Shown: positions 35,771 to 45,767, numbered from the stretch's first letter. The stretch is DNA of 64,000 nucleotides from Rhodohalobacter mucosus (GCF_003150675.1 NZ_QGGB01000010.1:186001-250000), one strand, 5' to 3'. Made by a program: numbers and translations. The notes: generated by a model not told the origin, from the letters alone.

Positions 35771-38530
35771 ATGCTTTCCATCAAAAAAACGGCATTCTGC
35801 CTTGTTTTGGCTCTGTTATTTATCCCCGGCCAAGCCATTTCACAGGACCAGTTCACCTTCGAAGACGTGATGAAATTTGAAGATATCAAGACGCCCGTCA
35901 TATCAGCGGACGGGCGCTGGGTAGCATACGGTGTCTGGCCTGAAATTGGTGATGGTGAGGTACGAATTCGGTATGTGGACGACAGCCGCACGCATACAAT
36001 TGACAGGGGTGAACGGCCGCAGCTTACTCATGACGGCAGCTGGGCCGGGGCTCTGATTCAGCCCCCCGCCGTGCCCCTTCCTGATACACAGAGTGATGAC
36101 ACGCATCCCTCGCTGGTGCTCTTGAGTACGGCGACGGGTGATACAATACAGTTTGCCGATGTGCGGTCATTCTCCTTCACAGAAAATGGCGAGTGGACCC
36201 TCATCCGTCATTACAGGCCGGATGATCTTGATGACGCTGCGAAAAAAAACAGCCGGCTTGGGTATCCGGTTACGCTTCACCATCTTTCCAGCGGCACCAG
36301 CCGAATGATCCCGTTTGTTCATGAGTCGGCGGCCGACAGCTCCTCTTCCCTGTTTGCGTATTCAACCGTGGACACAAGCGGTACTATAAACAGTCTTCGT
36401 GTTATTGGCCTTTCCGGACCGGATGAAGATGAATTAAGGCTTGCCGGCGGCGATAATATGCTCTATTCCAACCTGACCTGGGATCACGACCTTATGAGGT
36501 TCGCCTACACCTCCGCGCACATGGACACCTCCCGTAACTTTACGCCGGGCGATGCAGAAATATATATGGTCGATGCCTCAACCGGAGACCTCACCCTGTT
36601 AGTTGAACCCGATGACATTGCGGCCGGATACCGGCTGCGCGAACCCAACAGGCTTACCTGGACTCATGATGGAAACCGCCTCTTTTTTGGCGTTCAGGAT
36701 GCGGTGATGGTTCAGATTGACGAAACGGATACACCCGAAGACTCTCTAACTATTGATAATCTCTATAGCGTTGAGCGTATTTTACGTGAAATAGAAGGAG
36801 ACGTATGGCACTGGGACGATCCACAGATAAAGACTCATGAAAAGCAGACATGGAATCAGCGAAAAAATCATCTCTATACAGCCGTTTATCATATCGACAG
36901 GGATGAAATCGTGCAGCTTGCAACCCAGACGGTCCCTGACGTGCAGGTTGTACATCACAACGGCAAAACAATGGGGTATTCAGACCTTCCCTATCAAAAA
37001 CTGCGCACGTGGGATGCCGCATACCGCGATGTCTATCTTATTGATATCCAGAGCGGGGTTCATGAACCCCTGCTGAAGAAACACAGATTCAGAGCCCAGC
37101 TTTCTGATGGCGGACATTTCACGGCATGGTTTGACGGAACCGACTGGTATCTGCAAAACAACCAGAATGGAATTCAGAAAAACCTGACCGCATCTATTCC
37201 CACTCCCTTTGCAGACGAGGACAATGACCGGCCGCGGCCTTCAGGATCCTATGGAATTGCGGGATGGACAGACAATGACCGGTCCGTATTGATTTACGAC
37301 AAATACGATATCTGGCAGTTTGACACCGAAACGGGAGAAGCCGATATCGTAACAGCGGGCACCGGAAGAGATCGGCAGATGATATTCAGAATTTATGATA
37401 CGGATCCTGAAAAAGAGACCTTCAGCCGCAATGAACGTCTTCTGCTGACGATGTATCACGACCGGGACAAACACTATGGATTTTATGAAGCGCGTGTCGG
37501 AAATGAAGGGGTATCGGCTCTACTGGAGAATCAAAAACGGTACCGCATCATTGAAAAAGCATCCGGCAGCAATGCGATTCTTTTTACACAGGAGAGCTAT
37601 ACGGAGTATCCCAATCTTTGGGTTAGCGGCAACCTGATGTTCAGGAATCCCCGGCAGGTAACCGATCTGCACAGTGATCTGACCGAACGTTTTGCGTGGG
37701 GCAGGGCTGAACTTGTGGAGTGGCTCAACATGGATGGCAGGCCGGTTCAGGGTGTGCTGATTTATCCGGGGTACTACGAAGAGGGCAAAAGATATCCTGT
37801 ATTTATCTACTATTACGAGCGGTTTTCCCAGAGGTTGTATGAGTTCAACAAGCCCGTAACCAATCACCGCCCCAATTTTGCGCAATATACCAGTGACGGA
37901 TATGCGGTATTTCTGCCTGATATCTGGTTTGATGTTCCCATTCCGGGATATTCGGCTACCAAAAACCTGGTTCCGGGTGTGCACAAACTTGTAGAAATGG
38001 GTGTAGCCGACCCGGACGCCATTGGTTTGCATGGACACTCCTGGAGCGGTTACCTAACCGCGCAGGTGATTACACAAACGGACATCTTTGCGGCAGCCGT
38101 AGCCGGGGCGCCGGTCGGTAATATGACCAGCGCCTACAGCGGCATCCGGTGGGGAAGCGGACTGGCCCGGCAGTTTCAGTATGAGCAGACACAAAGCCGC
38201 CTGGGCGTGAGCATGTGGGAGAACCTGAGTCCATATATTGAAAATTCACCGGTTTTCTTTGCCGATCGAATTAACACACCGATCATGATACAGCATGGAG
38301 ATGCGGATGAAGCGGTGCCGTGGTATCAGTCCATTGAGCTCTACCTGGCCCTGCGAAGACTGGGCAAAGAGTCCGTTTTTCTGCAGTATCATGATGAGCC
38401 TCATCACCTGCGCAAGATGGCCAACCGGCTGGATTATGCAATCAAGATGAAAGAGTATATGGACCACTACCTGAAAGGTGACCCCGCTCCGGCCTGGATA
38501 CGCGAAGGTGTACCCTACCGGGGGGAATAA
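35771..38530 (+). CDS. Exported S9-family prolyl oligopeptidase-like peptidase
   Basis: 919 aa from the ATG at 35771, which gives a proper signal peptide ending in GQAISQ; an earlier ATG at 35696 would not. Residues about 25-600 are propeller-like WD/PD40 repeats. The C-terminal alpha/beta hydrolase has nucleophile S757 in GHSWSGY, Asp in QHGDADEAVPW and His in DEPHHLRK. This is a periplasmic or surface DPP-IV/POP-like exopeptidase used for peptide utilisation. The nucleophile elbow reads G-H-S-W-S-G where most relatives have G-x-S-Y-G-G. Confidence 0.92.
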   Translation: MLSIKKTAFCLVLALLFIPGQAISQDQFTFEDVMKFEDIKTPVISADGRWVAYGVWPEIGDGEVRIRYVDDSRTHTIDRGERPQLTHDGSWAGALIQPPAVPLPDTQSDDTHPSLVLLSTATGDTIQFADVRSFSFTENGEWTLIRHYRPDDLDDAAKKNSRLGYPVTLHHLSSGTSRMIPFVHESAADSSSSLFAYSTVDTSGTINSLRVIGLSGPDEDELRLAGGDNMLYSNLTWDHDLMRFAYTSAHMDTSRNFTPGDAEIYMVDASTGDLTLLVEPDDIAAGYRLREPNRLTWTHDGNRLFFGVQDAVMVQIDETDTPEDSLTIDNLYSVERILREIEGDVWHWDDPQIKTHEKQTWNQRKNHLYTAVYHIDRDEIVQLATQTVPDVQVVHHNGKTMGYSDLPYQKLRTWDAAYRDVYLIDIQSGVHEPLLKKHRFRAQLSDGGHFTAWFDGTDWYLQNNQNGIQKNLTASIPTPFADEDNDRPRPSGSYGIAGWTDNDRSVLIYDKYDIWQFDTETGEADIVTAGTGRDRQMIFRIYDTDPEKETFSRNERLLLTMYHDRDKHYGFYEARVGNEGVSALLENQKRYRIIEKASGSNAILFTQESYTEYPNLWVSGNLMFRNPRQVTDLHSDLTERFAWGRAELVEWLNMDGRPVQGVLIYPGYYEEGKRYPVFIYYYERFSQRLYEFNKPVTNHRPNFAQYTSDGYAVFLPDIWFDVPIPGYSATKNLVPGVHKLVEMGVADPDAIGLHGHSWSGYLTAQVITQTDIFAAAVAGAPVGNMTSAYSGIRWGSGLARQFQYEQTQSRLGVSMWENLSPYIENSPVFFADRINTPIMIQHGDADEAVPWYQSIELYLALRRLGKESVFLQYHDEPHHLRKMANRLDYAIKMKEYMDHYLKGDPAPAWIREGVPYRGE

Positions 38531-38597
38531 GTCGTTATGAAATGCCCCGGGGAATTCTATTGTTTATCTAAATGAATGCAAACATAACTACAGCGAC

Positions 38598-39044
38598 ATG
38601 ACCTGGACCGTTTATTTATCCGGAGAAATTCATTCGAACTGGCGAAACGACATAATAACGGAGGCCGGCGGGAAGAATCTGCCGGTCGAATTCACTGCAC
38701 CCGTTACCGACCACGCAGCTTCCGACAATGCAGGAACCGATATACTTGGCAGCGAGGAGAGTTCATTCTGGAAAGATCACAAGGGAGCGTCCATCAACGC
38801 GATACGCACCCGTACCCTGATTGAGAAATCGGATATTGTGGTGGTTAAATTTGGTGAGAAGTACAGGCAGTGGAATGCTGCATTTGATGCCGGTTATGCG
38901 GCCGCATTGGGTAAAAAACTGATTGTAATGCACCCTGAAGAGCACACACACGCCCTAAAGGAGGTTGACTCTGCAGCTCTGGCTGTTGCAAAGACTCCCG
39001 CACAGGTAGCCGAGATCCTTGAATACGTTACCGTGAAGGAGTAG
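38598..39044 (+). CDS. ytoQ: YtoQ family protein
   Basis: 148-aa soluble protein that begins TWTVYLSGEIHSNWRNDI, has FTAPVTDHAASDNAG, and continues with RTRTLIEKSDIVVVKFGEKYRQWNAAFDAGYAAALGK. This is the YtoQ family, a nucleoside 2-deoxyribosyltransferase-like fold of unknown function in Firmicutes and Bacteroidota. The Asp/Glu positions usually found in that fold (SDIVVVKF, AFDAGYAAALG) are present. It converges on the DinB gene 3 bp away. Confidence 0.85.
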   Translation: MTWTVYLSGEIHSNWRNDIITEAGGKNLPVEFTAPVTDHAASDNAGTDILGSEESSFWKDHKGASINAIRTRTLIEKSDIVVVKFGEKYRQWNAAFDAGYAAALGKKLIVMHPEEHTHALKEVDSAALAVAKTPAQVAEILEYVTVKE

Positions 39045-39047
39045 CTC

Positions 39048-39638
39048 TTACCCTGCAGGCTCGTATGTATTTCCTGAGAGACGCAGAAGCGTTTGCTCCA
39101 GCTGCCAGATATGTCGTCGCTGATGGGCGTCTATGAGCACCAAAAAGTCAGTCACTGACATGGGCAGGAATTTTATGATTGGATTTTTGTGCATCGACCG
39201 GCTCAAATCCAGTTTCTTTTCGCTGAATTGCTGAACCAGTTCCGACACCTTCCGTTCCGAGTCAAGCAGCAGCTCAATAACAGATTCCTTTTCAAGCTCC
39301 ACTTTTGCAGGATAGAACGGCTGCAGTGTCTTAAGTTTTAAGCTGTATGGCGGCTCCAGTGCAGATGCGTAGAGGCCGTAAAAGAATCCCGGGCGGAAAG
39401 TTTTCTCCGGGTTCTCCGCGTAAACGGGCTCTAAACTGGCAGCTTTCTGTATGCTTCCGATATAGATACGGTTGAACTTTGCAATATGGCTGCAAATTTC
39501 TGCCGCACTCCAGCTTTTCCTGTCCGGTTTTAGCGTGAACAGGTCGTCCGGAATATCATCAAATGCCCGAACCCGATCCCGTGCCTTGTCAAATATGCTG
39601 ATAAAATCGGAGTATGAGTATCGTTTGTTTCTGTTCAT
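39048..39638 (-). CDS. DinB-family (DinB_2) putative metal-dependent protein
   Basis: 196 aa from ATG at 39636-39638. Four-helix DinB/YfiT fold: SYSDFISIFDKARDRV; WSAAEICSHIAKFNRIYIGSI with the first His; and LIDAHQRRHIWQLEQTL near the C-terminus with the paired His ligands of the HxxxH type. Family members bind Ni/Zn and include thiol-dependent transferases. It is divergent from the ArsR gene, with a long inverted repeat between them. Confidence 0.85.
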   Translation of the reverse strand: MNRNKRYSYSDFISIFDKARDRVRAFDDIPDDLFTLKPDRKSWSAAEICSHIAKFNRIYIGSIQKAASLEPVYAENPEKTFRPGFFYGLYASALEPPYSLKLKTLQPFYPAKVELEKESVIELLLDSERKVSELVQQFSEKKLDLSRSMHKNPIIKFLPMSVTDFLVLIDAHQRRHIWQLEQTLLRLSGNTYEPAG

Positions 39639-39663
39639 TATGACCAAAGATTTTGCCTAAACC

Positions 39664-39749
39664 AACGTGAGTTTCCCGAGGGGAAAGGGGCCTTTTTCGG
39701 TTCATTTCCTTATCCCGCCCCATAGGGATTCACTCGGGAAACCGACGTT
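39664..39749. repeat. Long imperfect inverted repeat between DinB and ArsR genes
   Basis: Arms AACGTGAGTTTCCCGAG (39664-39680) and CTCGGGAAACCGACGTT (39733-39749) match at 15 of 17 pairs around a 52-base, partly GC-rich centre. It lies upstream of both divergent genes. Confidence 0.7.
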
Positions 39750-39808
39750 AAACCAAGATATACATTGACCGGGTAAAAAAAGCAATTTTCAGGGAAGATC
39801 ATATTTCG

Positions 39809-39839
39809 ATATATTGTATATCGTAAATATACAATATAT
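39809..39839 (+). promoter_or_regulatory. Perfect 12-bp inverted repeat operator overlapping the arsR-type start
   Basis: ATATATTGTATA (39809-39820) and TATACAATATAT (39828-39839) are exact inverted complements around TCGTAAA. The right arm covers the first two bases of the ATG at 39838. An autoregulatory site for the ArsR-family repressor is the obvious reading, since AT-rich 12-2-12-type palindromes are their usual targets. Confidence 0.75.
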
Positions 39840-40158
39840 GATCTCCTCATCAGAGCAATTTGAACCTGTTTCTCTTGCGTATGCACGCTATGCTGATGCA
39901 CTGTCGCATCCTGCAAGACTCACCGTGCTGGAAAAACTGGCTGAATTGGGTGTGGCAACCTGCGGAGAACTAACCGGAATGCTGCCGCTGGCGCAGCCTA
40001 CCGTATCACAGCATCTAAAAAAGCTGGTTGACTCGGGATTGGTTCAGCGCAGGAAATCGGGCTTGAAGTCCCTTTATTCCCTCAATGAAGAGGCGGTTCA
40101 GGAGTACAGAAGCCTCTCCTTCGGGCTACTTAACAAACTTTCAAATCCACTGAATTAA
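39838..40158 (+). CDS. ArsR-family winged-helix transcriptional regulator
   Basis: 106 aa from ATG 39838. The winged helix is ALSHPARLTVLEKLAELGVATCGELTGMLPLAQPTVSQHLKKLVDSGLVQRRKSGLKSLYSL; the recognition helix is AQPTVSQHLKKLVDSG. The metal motif ELCVCDL of ArsR/SmtB is absent; the equivalent is VATCGEL with one Cys, so the signal may not be a metal. The operator overlaps its own start, and no Shine-Dalgarno is visible. Confidence 0.9.
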   Translation: MISSSEQFEPVSLAYARYADALSHPARLTVLEKLAELGVATCGELTGMLPLAQPTVSQHLKKLVDSGLVQRRKSGLKSLYSLNEEAVQEYRSLSFGLLNKLSNPLN

Positions 40159-40210
40159 AAATACGTTTGTTTGCCCATTGTCAATTCGTTGTAACAGCAA
40201 GGCACATTAC

Positions 40211-41347
40211 TTATTCAATAAGGCCCAGTTCCCGCTTTTGGTTCATGATCCTGTTGTAGGATTCAGCAATTCTCTCTTCCGTGAGAGTTCCCTCTTCTAC
40301 CAGGGAAACGATAATATCAATCACTTTTGGAACAACATCGGGGTCATAAACCGAATTATTTGCAAACACCACAACATCCACGCCGGCCTGTACTGCCCGT
40401 GCGATGGATTCACGAAGTCCATAAAATGACCGGATGGCCTCCATCTGCATATCGTCCGAAAAGAGTACTCCGTCATAACCGAACCGCTCCCTGAGTATGC
40501 CCGTCTGGATCTCTTCAGAGAGTGTTGCCGGCCAGTCCGGATCGAGCCGGCTGTTAAACACGTGGGCTGTCATCACGGCAAAGTCAAGATTCGAATCGGT
40601 TAACCCGGCGTAGGGCTCCAGCTCTGATTCTCTCCAGGTATCCGTCACATCCGCCATACCCAGGTGAGAGTCGTTCCAGGCGCTGCCGTGTCCGGGAAAA
40701 TGTTTCAGCACACCGAGCACGCCTTCACTGTTAAACTCTTCCAGAAAGATGGATGCCTGTTGAACCACCACCTCGGGACTGTCTGAAAAACTCCGGCCAA
40801 TTTTTCCTATTACAGGATTCTCCGGATTCAGGTTGATATCAACTACGGGCGCAAAATTCACGTTGAATCCCAGGTCAGAAAGAGTTCCCGCCATATCTGA
40901 AGCATAGTGTCTTGTTGAATCCGGATTATTCAGTCCGCCCAGGTATTCAGCTGACCTGTGTTCCGGAAAACCCCGTGCAGGTTTCAGCCTGGCCACTCTC
41001 CCCCCCTCCTGGTCTACTGCAATAAAGAGGGGAATTTCTGAAAGTCCCTGAAGATCAGCGATCAGTTTACGAAGCTGCGGAGGAGAGTCAATATTGCGGT
41101 TGGGCGACGACCCCGGCACGTGGTAGTCGAAAAGAATAACACCACCCGCGTGATACTGTGTAATGTCGCGGGTAACGTGAGAGGTGTCCGATATCTCAAA
41201 ACCGTTGAACCCAACCATTACCATCTGACCCGCCATCGTTTGAAGATCAGGGAGTGCGTCTGGCCTGTCCTGGCCCTCACTGCAGCTGCACCATAGCAGC
41301 ACAACGGATATGAAGCCTGCCAGACGATTAAGGTATTTCATGTTCAT
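40211..41347 (-). CDS. Glycoside hydrolase family 3 lipoprotein, NagZ-like
   Basis: 378-aa lipoprotein with signal ending LLWCSC (start ATG 41347, or the second Met at 41341). The GH3 N-terminal domain has AVDQEGGRVARLKP, the diagnostic KHFPGHGSAWNDSHLGM loop that carries the His/Asp acid-base pair of NagZ-type enzymes, and the nucleophile Asp in VLFSDDMQMEAI. It probably removes N-acetylglucosamine from cell-wall fragments or related glycans. Unlike cytosolic NagZ, this one is exported and lipid-anchored. Confidence 0.92.
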   Translation of the reverse strand: MNMKYLNRLAGFISVVLLWCSCSEGQDRPDALPDLQTMAGQMVMVGFNGFEISDTSHVTRDITQYHAGGVILFDYHVPGSSPNRNIDSPPQLRKLIADLQGLSEIPLFIAVDQEGGRVARLKPARGFPEHRSAEYLGGLNNPDSTRHYASDMAGTLSDLGFNVNFAPVVDINLNPENPVIGKIGRSFSDSPEVVVQQASIFLEEFNSEGVLGVLKHFPGHGSAWNDSHLGMADVTDTWRESELEPYAGLTDSNLDFAVMTAHVFNSRLDPDWPATLSEEIQTGILRERFGYDGVLFSDDMQMEAIRSFYGLRESIARAVQAGVDVVVFANNSVYDPDVVPKVIDIIVSLVEEGTLTEERIAESYNRIMNQKRELGLIE

Positions 41348-41628
41348 AAAATAATTTCTTTTATTATGACAACAATTAGAGAGAAAACAAAGGGATAGAA
41401 AATCCCGGTATTTGCATCCAGAGAGATAAACATTAGATTTTTTTAACTATTTACTTTGTAACAACGGGAGACCCCGAAGGTCTTTTATATAACGAAAAAA
41501 GAAAAAGCCTTCGACAAAATAGATCATCACAATAATAAGAGTCTGAAGCCTTCATATATAATGGTTTCTGACGGATTACTACGACAACTTACGATTAAGC
41601 AATCAAAACACTATTAAGGGTCTGAATT

Positions 41629-42360
41629 ATGATTGAGAGCATAACAAAAAAAGATCTGGAAAATAAGATCGATGAGTATCTGGAGGGAAATCTAACTCCT
41701 GATCAGATCGATGAACTCTGGGTTGAACTCATCCAGGATGAGTACTATATGGATTATCTGAAAACGGCAGCCAGCCTTAAGGGACTTGCCGATAAGAAAA
41801 ACTCCCCTGCTACCCTCTTTACCCTCACCGGTATGAAGCAGGTATATCTGACAGCAGCTGTACTGATCATGTCAGCCGTATTGGTTCTTTACACACTGTA
41901 TGATCAGGGCACGCCGGCTAGTGTGGAACCCCTGGCCACTATTGAGCTCGACTACTACCGCTCGGCAGATGGCACGGTAACCGAAAACAATCTTTCCGAT
42001 ATATTGATGTCTGTTATTTCCGCTGCAAACTCAGGGGATACCGATGCAGCCATCAGCATAATTAACAGCGAACTGGAGTCCACAAGCGACCCCGCTGTTC
42101 AGCATGAACTGATGATTACCGCAGGATCCATCCTGTACAATATCGGTCAGTATGACCAGGCTTTGGCGTGGTTTGAAAATGCATCGGTGATTGACACGCC
42201 CGACATGCAGATGAAAGAGAGAAATTATTGGTATCTCGGTAACACGTATTTTCAGCTGAATATGATAACTGAAGCCAAATACGCACTCGAAAATGCCTAC
42301 GAACTTAACGGAGCCTACAGCAGAATTGCAGAAAGTTATCTGAGAGCACTATCCGATTAA
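41629..42360 (+). CDS. Single-pass membrane TPR protein with anti-sigma-like layout
   Basis: 243-aa protein. Residues 1-69 are an acidic helical N-terminal part (LENKIDEYLEGNLTPDQIDELWVELIQDEYYMDYL) that resembles the N-terminus of Bacteroidota anti-sigma proteins, in which a short helical domain precedes the membrane. One transmembrane helix is at about 72-91. Residues 100-243 hold TPR-like repeats (LMITAGSILYNIGQYDQALAWFENA; YWYLGNTYFQLNMITEAKYALENAYEL). Predicted topology is sigma-binding part inside, TPR part outside. No zinc motif is seen. It sits 4.5 kb from the ECF sigma gene, beyond the CHAT gene, and ends in a terminator. Confidence 0.7.
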   Translation: MIESITKKDLENKIDEYLEGNLTPDQIDELWVELIQDEYYMDYLKTAASLKGLADKKNSPATLFTLTGMKQVYLTAAVLIMSAVLVLYTLYDQGTPASVEPLATIELDYYRSADGTVTENNLSDILMSVISAANSGDTDAAISIINSELESTSDPAVQHELMITAGSILYNIGQYDQALAWFENASVIDTPDMQMKERNYWYLGNTYFQLNMITEAKYALENAYELNGAYSRIAESYLRALSD

Positions 42361-42397
42361 TTTTCTTCCCTGCAGTATCCGTTTACAAATTTCCACT

Positions 42398-42430
42398 TAC
42401 CCCGGCTTCTTAAAACACCGGGGTTTTTTT
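42398..42430 (+). terminator. Rho-independent terminator after the membrane TPR gene
   Basis: ACCCCGG (42399-42405) pairs with CCGGGGT (42418-42424), followed by a T run. Confidence 0.9.
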
Positions 42431-42602
42431 ATGCCCACTGATACCCTGATTCCACCACACCCGGCGAATCTGTGCGTACACTGCTTCAGATGAAGGATAC
42501 GCTGAGAGCTTTGCCAAAGCTATTCGTAAATCAACCGAACCCGTAAATCATTGGGCGTGCGATCGCAACAGGCTTCAGCAATTCATAAAAAAGAGGTGCC
42601 GG

Positions 42603-45600
42603 TTAAACCCATTCACGCTTTCGCCCAATCACAACCGATATGGACAGTAGGAACAGTACCGCAAGAAGTGTGTTCGACGTTGTTTCAGCCTCTCGCGCAA
42701 GTAACGGCCGGTTATCCCCGTTCAGAATGTAGGGACCCCAAAAGTGCGGATTAGCGTTTTTTGTTTTAATGAAATCCATTTTGGCTTTCTGCAGGGACTC
42801 TGATTTGGAGAGGCCTTCATTCAAATATTCGTAAAAGAGATTTGCAAATTCCGCCGCATAGTGGTCATTGACAGACCACGCGTTCAGTACCAGGCTTCTG
42901 ACGCCCGCATAGCGCAGGGCACGATTGATTCCCATAATACCCGTTCCCTGCAGATAACGGTCGCCTCCCGATTCGCATGAATTCAGCATCACAAGTTCAT
43001 TCCGGAGATTCAGGTCGAACAGTTCATACGCAAACAGCTGTCCCTTCACTGTTTCTCCATCTTGCGTATCACCGTCTGCGTAGAAATGCAGTGTTGAAAA
43101 GAGCGGATCGCTATCTGATACTTCACTGTGCGTTGCCATATGCAGTACGCGGGTTTTGCCCGCAATCTCCCTGAAATCAGCACTTGTGGCTTCCTGATTG
43201 GTAAATGAACGGCTTTTATCAAAACGCTGAAGTCCATCGGCCACGCTCCGTACTTCTTCGGGCGCCCGCGGCAGAGACACCAGACTCCTTCCGGTTTCTT
43301 CGTTTTTAAAATCGGCTACACCGAATCCTGCAAAATCGTAATCGTACGAAATGTTTTCTTCTTTTTTGGTCAAATCTTTCAAACTGTTCAGCATGTAGAA
43401 ATCCGCCCTTTCGATCAGGTATTCCGTGGAACCGTAGCTAAAAGGGGTATCGGGCAAACGAACGGGCATTACGGCGAGGGGCAGCTGATACAGGTAACCG
43501 TCTGGTACAATGATAAACGAGCTATAATCCTCATAGAGTGAATTCAAGCCAAGAAAACGGCCAATTTCATAAAATTTCATCAGGTCAGTCTCACCCGTGA
43601 AAATTGATTCAAGAGCACTCTCAAAAAGATTCCGCGTCGCCTCTGTCACTTCCAGCTTTCTGATTTCTGTTTTATCGCGGTCGATAAACGCGGTGTAATA
43701 GTGCGAATTGATTTCGGTGATATGGACCATTACCTGTTGGGGACGGAGGTTTCTTTTGAGGGACCATAGCTTAACCTCCTCATAATCGGGTGTTCCTGAA
43801 TATTGCCGCAGCAATGCCCTTCGCTGTGCGGAGAGCTGTTCCAGATCACTTTTTATCTGAAGCCTCTCCTGGCCCGAAGTCGACACAAGCTGGCGTCTGA
43901 GCCGATCCATCTCATCCCGAAGATTTTTCTCTTCAAGAAGCTGCTCATCATTCAGGCGGCTGGCCTGCACAAGCGGACTGTCGGTTAGAGATGCATCATT
44001 AATGGTTCTGACGCGGTCGAGCAGATTGATTACCTCGTCAATCCTGTTTTGGCTTATCAGAAAATCGGCATAGGTCTCGAAGAGGTAGGTGTACTCTTTT
44101 TCCAGGTTCCAGTAGCCGGATTCGACGTCCGAACTGTTTCTCGCACGTTCAAATACTACCTCTATGAGGTCTGCGAATTCCGTACCGGCCTGTCGCACAT
44201 CCCCGCGAAGTGACTGGATATGTGATGAGACGGTGTTGGCATACACCAATACTCTGAAAGGCAGTACGGATGTATCGTATGTCCTGAATTCGTTTATATT
44301 CTCCGCAGCCTCACTTAAACGTCCCGTTTCAGCCCGTATCTGGGCCAGATTTACCAGGGTCTGAAGATAGTTTGCCGTATTGCTGTTTGACGCAGAGGAC
44401 TCCAGTATACGGTTAAGAAGGCGCTCACTTTCCACCCAGTTTTGCTGTTCCAGGTAAATATCGGCTTTTGTTTTAAGAACCCTGTCCCTTAATCTGTAAT
44501 CCGTATCCTGATCAATTAATTTCTCGGTCATATCCAAAACACGCAATGCCTGTTCGGTGTTGTTTAGATACTCCTTTTCAAAAAGCGCCCTGGATATATT
44601 TATAGCGATCAGGCCACTTCTATTATCATTTTGCTCCGCAAGTTCTTCTGCAAGGTCCAAATAGTCCTCTGCAAGATCCCAGTTTCGAAACTTTCTGTAA
44701 AAAACATGCAGATTCCGATAAATTTCGTCCTGATAATCTGTATTTCCGGTAGCACGCGCAAGATCAAGGGCTCTGAGCTGTGTCTCAACATAGGCATCCG
44801 TCTCACCGGTATTGAAGTAAACAAGGCTTAGGTTGTTATAAACAATTACCTTTCCCCTGTCGGAGATCGAGTCTATATTGTCTACAAGTTGCCTGAAAAC
44901 CTCTCTGGCTCTCTGAAAATTTCCCAATTCTATTAAATACGCGCCCTGACTTACCAAAATAGAAAGCCTTCCGTTGCTGTCTCCAACATAGGCGCTCAAC
45001 GGCAGTGTATAATCTCTCTGAACTGCCAGGCTTTTGTCCAGACGCCCCTGGCTGTAAAATGCAAAGTCGATACCCCAAAAGAGATTTCTCTTTAGTGTCG
45101 ACGGTGGTATGTGGGGAAGCTCCAAGTTATCCTCAAAAATGCTGTACATCACGCTATAGCGGTCCACTTCAAACGCTGCTTTGGAGAGTGTGGCTCTGAA
45201 CAGGTCGTCAATAAACGGCCCGAACTCCACCAGGTCAAACCGTTGCTCCCAATGCTCTACAAAAGAATCGAATAGTAGTTCATCGGCCAGTCTATTGTTT
45301 CTCAGGTAGTAGAAAATCAAAAATTGATGGAAGTGAAACTGGGTAACATCGATGTCACCTTCTGTAAGCAACCGGCCATCCCTGGCGGCTTCATTGACTG
45401 CTGCCAATTCACCCGGTAATTGCGGACCCTCTGAGTAAAATGAATTGTAGAGTGTACTTCGAACCTCTCCATCCGGCTCCAGCAGCAGGTTAAACAGCAG
45501 AAGCGATTCATCACGAAGAGTGCGATTAATAGCCAGAATAGCTCCCTCAGCCGATTCGCTCTCACGAATTCCGGAACGCACAATATCCGACTGTATAGCC

Positions 45601-45767
45601 TGCAGAAGCTGCGGCCTTATTTCGTCCGGACTTGAGTAGTAAAGTGTGACCTGCGCCCAGACCGAGTGGGGAGAATTCCCCTCCCGGTTGTATCGTTCTG
45701 CATACTCAGTGGGATCTACCTGGATCTGAGCAGCCAGCAGGGCAGATAGAAATAGTAACGTGTGCAT
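42603..45767 (-). CDS. Exported TPR-CHAT domain protein (caspase-like)
   Basis: 1054-aa protein. Residues 1-15 look like a short signal peptide (LLFLSALLAAQIQ). Residues about 150-560 are TPR repeats (YNNLSLVYFNTGETDAYVETQ; NLHVFYRKFRNWDLAEDYLDLAEEL; TLVNLAQIRAETGRLSEAAENI), followed by a coiled-coil (about 600-650, EEKNLRDEMDRLRRQL). The C-terminal CHAT domain has H880 in LHMATHSEV and C931 in MLNSCESG, the His-Cys pair of clan CD peptidases, then GINRALRYAGVRSLVLNAWSV. A last hydrophobic helix and KREWV tail (about 1030-1054) anchor it. It lies downstream of three small lipoprotein genes in the same direction (76 bp gap). Confidence 0.9.
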   Translation of the reverse strand: MHTLLFLSALLAAQIQVDPTEYAERYNREGNSPHSVWAQVTLYYSSPDEIRPQLLQAIQSDIVRSGIRESESAEGAILAINRTLRDESLLLFNLLLEPDGEVRSTLYNSFYSEGPQLPGELAAVNEAARDGRLLTEGDIDVTQFHFHQFLIFYYLRNNRLADELLFDSFVEHWEQRFDLVEFGPFIDDLFRATLSKAAFEVDRYSVMYSIFEDNLELPHIPPSTLKRNLFWGIDFAFYSQGRLDKSLAVQRDYTLPLSAYVGDSNGRLSILVSQGAYLIELGNFQRAREVFRQLVDNIDSISDRGKVIVYNNLSLVYFNTGETDAYVETQLRALDLARATGNTDYQDEIYRNLHVFYRKFRNWDLAEDYLDLAEELAEQNDNRSGLIAINISRALFEKEYLNNTEQALRVLDMTEKLIDQDTDYRLRDRVLKTKADIYLEQQNWVESERLLNRILESSASNSNTANYLQTLVNLAQIRAETGRLSEAAENINEFRTYDTSVLPFRVLVYANTVSSHIQSLRGDVRQAGTEFADLIEVVFERARNSSDVESGYWNLEKEYTYLFETYADFLISQNRIDEVINLLDRVRTINDASLTDSPLVQASRLNDEQLLEEKNLRDEMDRLRRQLVSTSGQERLQIKSDLEQLSAQRRALLRQYSGTPDYEEVKLWSLKRNLRPQQVMVHITEINSHYYTAFIDRDKTEIRKLEVTEATRNLFESALESIFTGETDLMKFYEIGRFLGLNSLYEDYSSFIIVPDGYLYQLPLAVMPVRLPDTPFSYGSTEYLIERADFYMLNSLKDLTKKEENISYDYDFAGFGVADFKNEETGRSLVSLPRAPEEVRSVADGLQRFDKSRSFTNQEATSADFREIAGKTRVLHMATHSEVSDSDPLFSTLHFYADGDTQDGETVKGQLFAYELFDLNLRNELVMLNSCESGGDRYLQGTGIMGINRALRYAGVRSLVLNAWSVNDHYAAEFANLFYEYLNEGLSKSESLQKAKMDFIKTKNANPHFWGPYILNGDNRPLLAREAETTSNTLLAVLFLLSISVVIGRKREWV

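Noticed and set aside
42603-45767. TPR-CHAT as part of a type III-E CRISPR (Craspase) system
   Set aside because: No gRAMP/Cas7-11, Csx30 or Csx31 gene is here, and the protein carries a signal peptide and C-terminal anchor, so it is not cytoplasmic. Only the logic is analogous.
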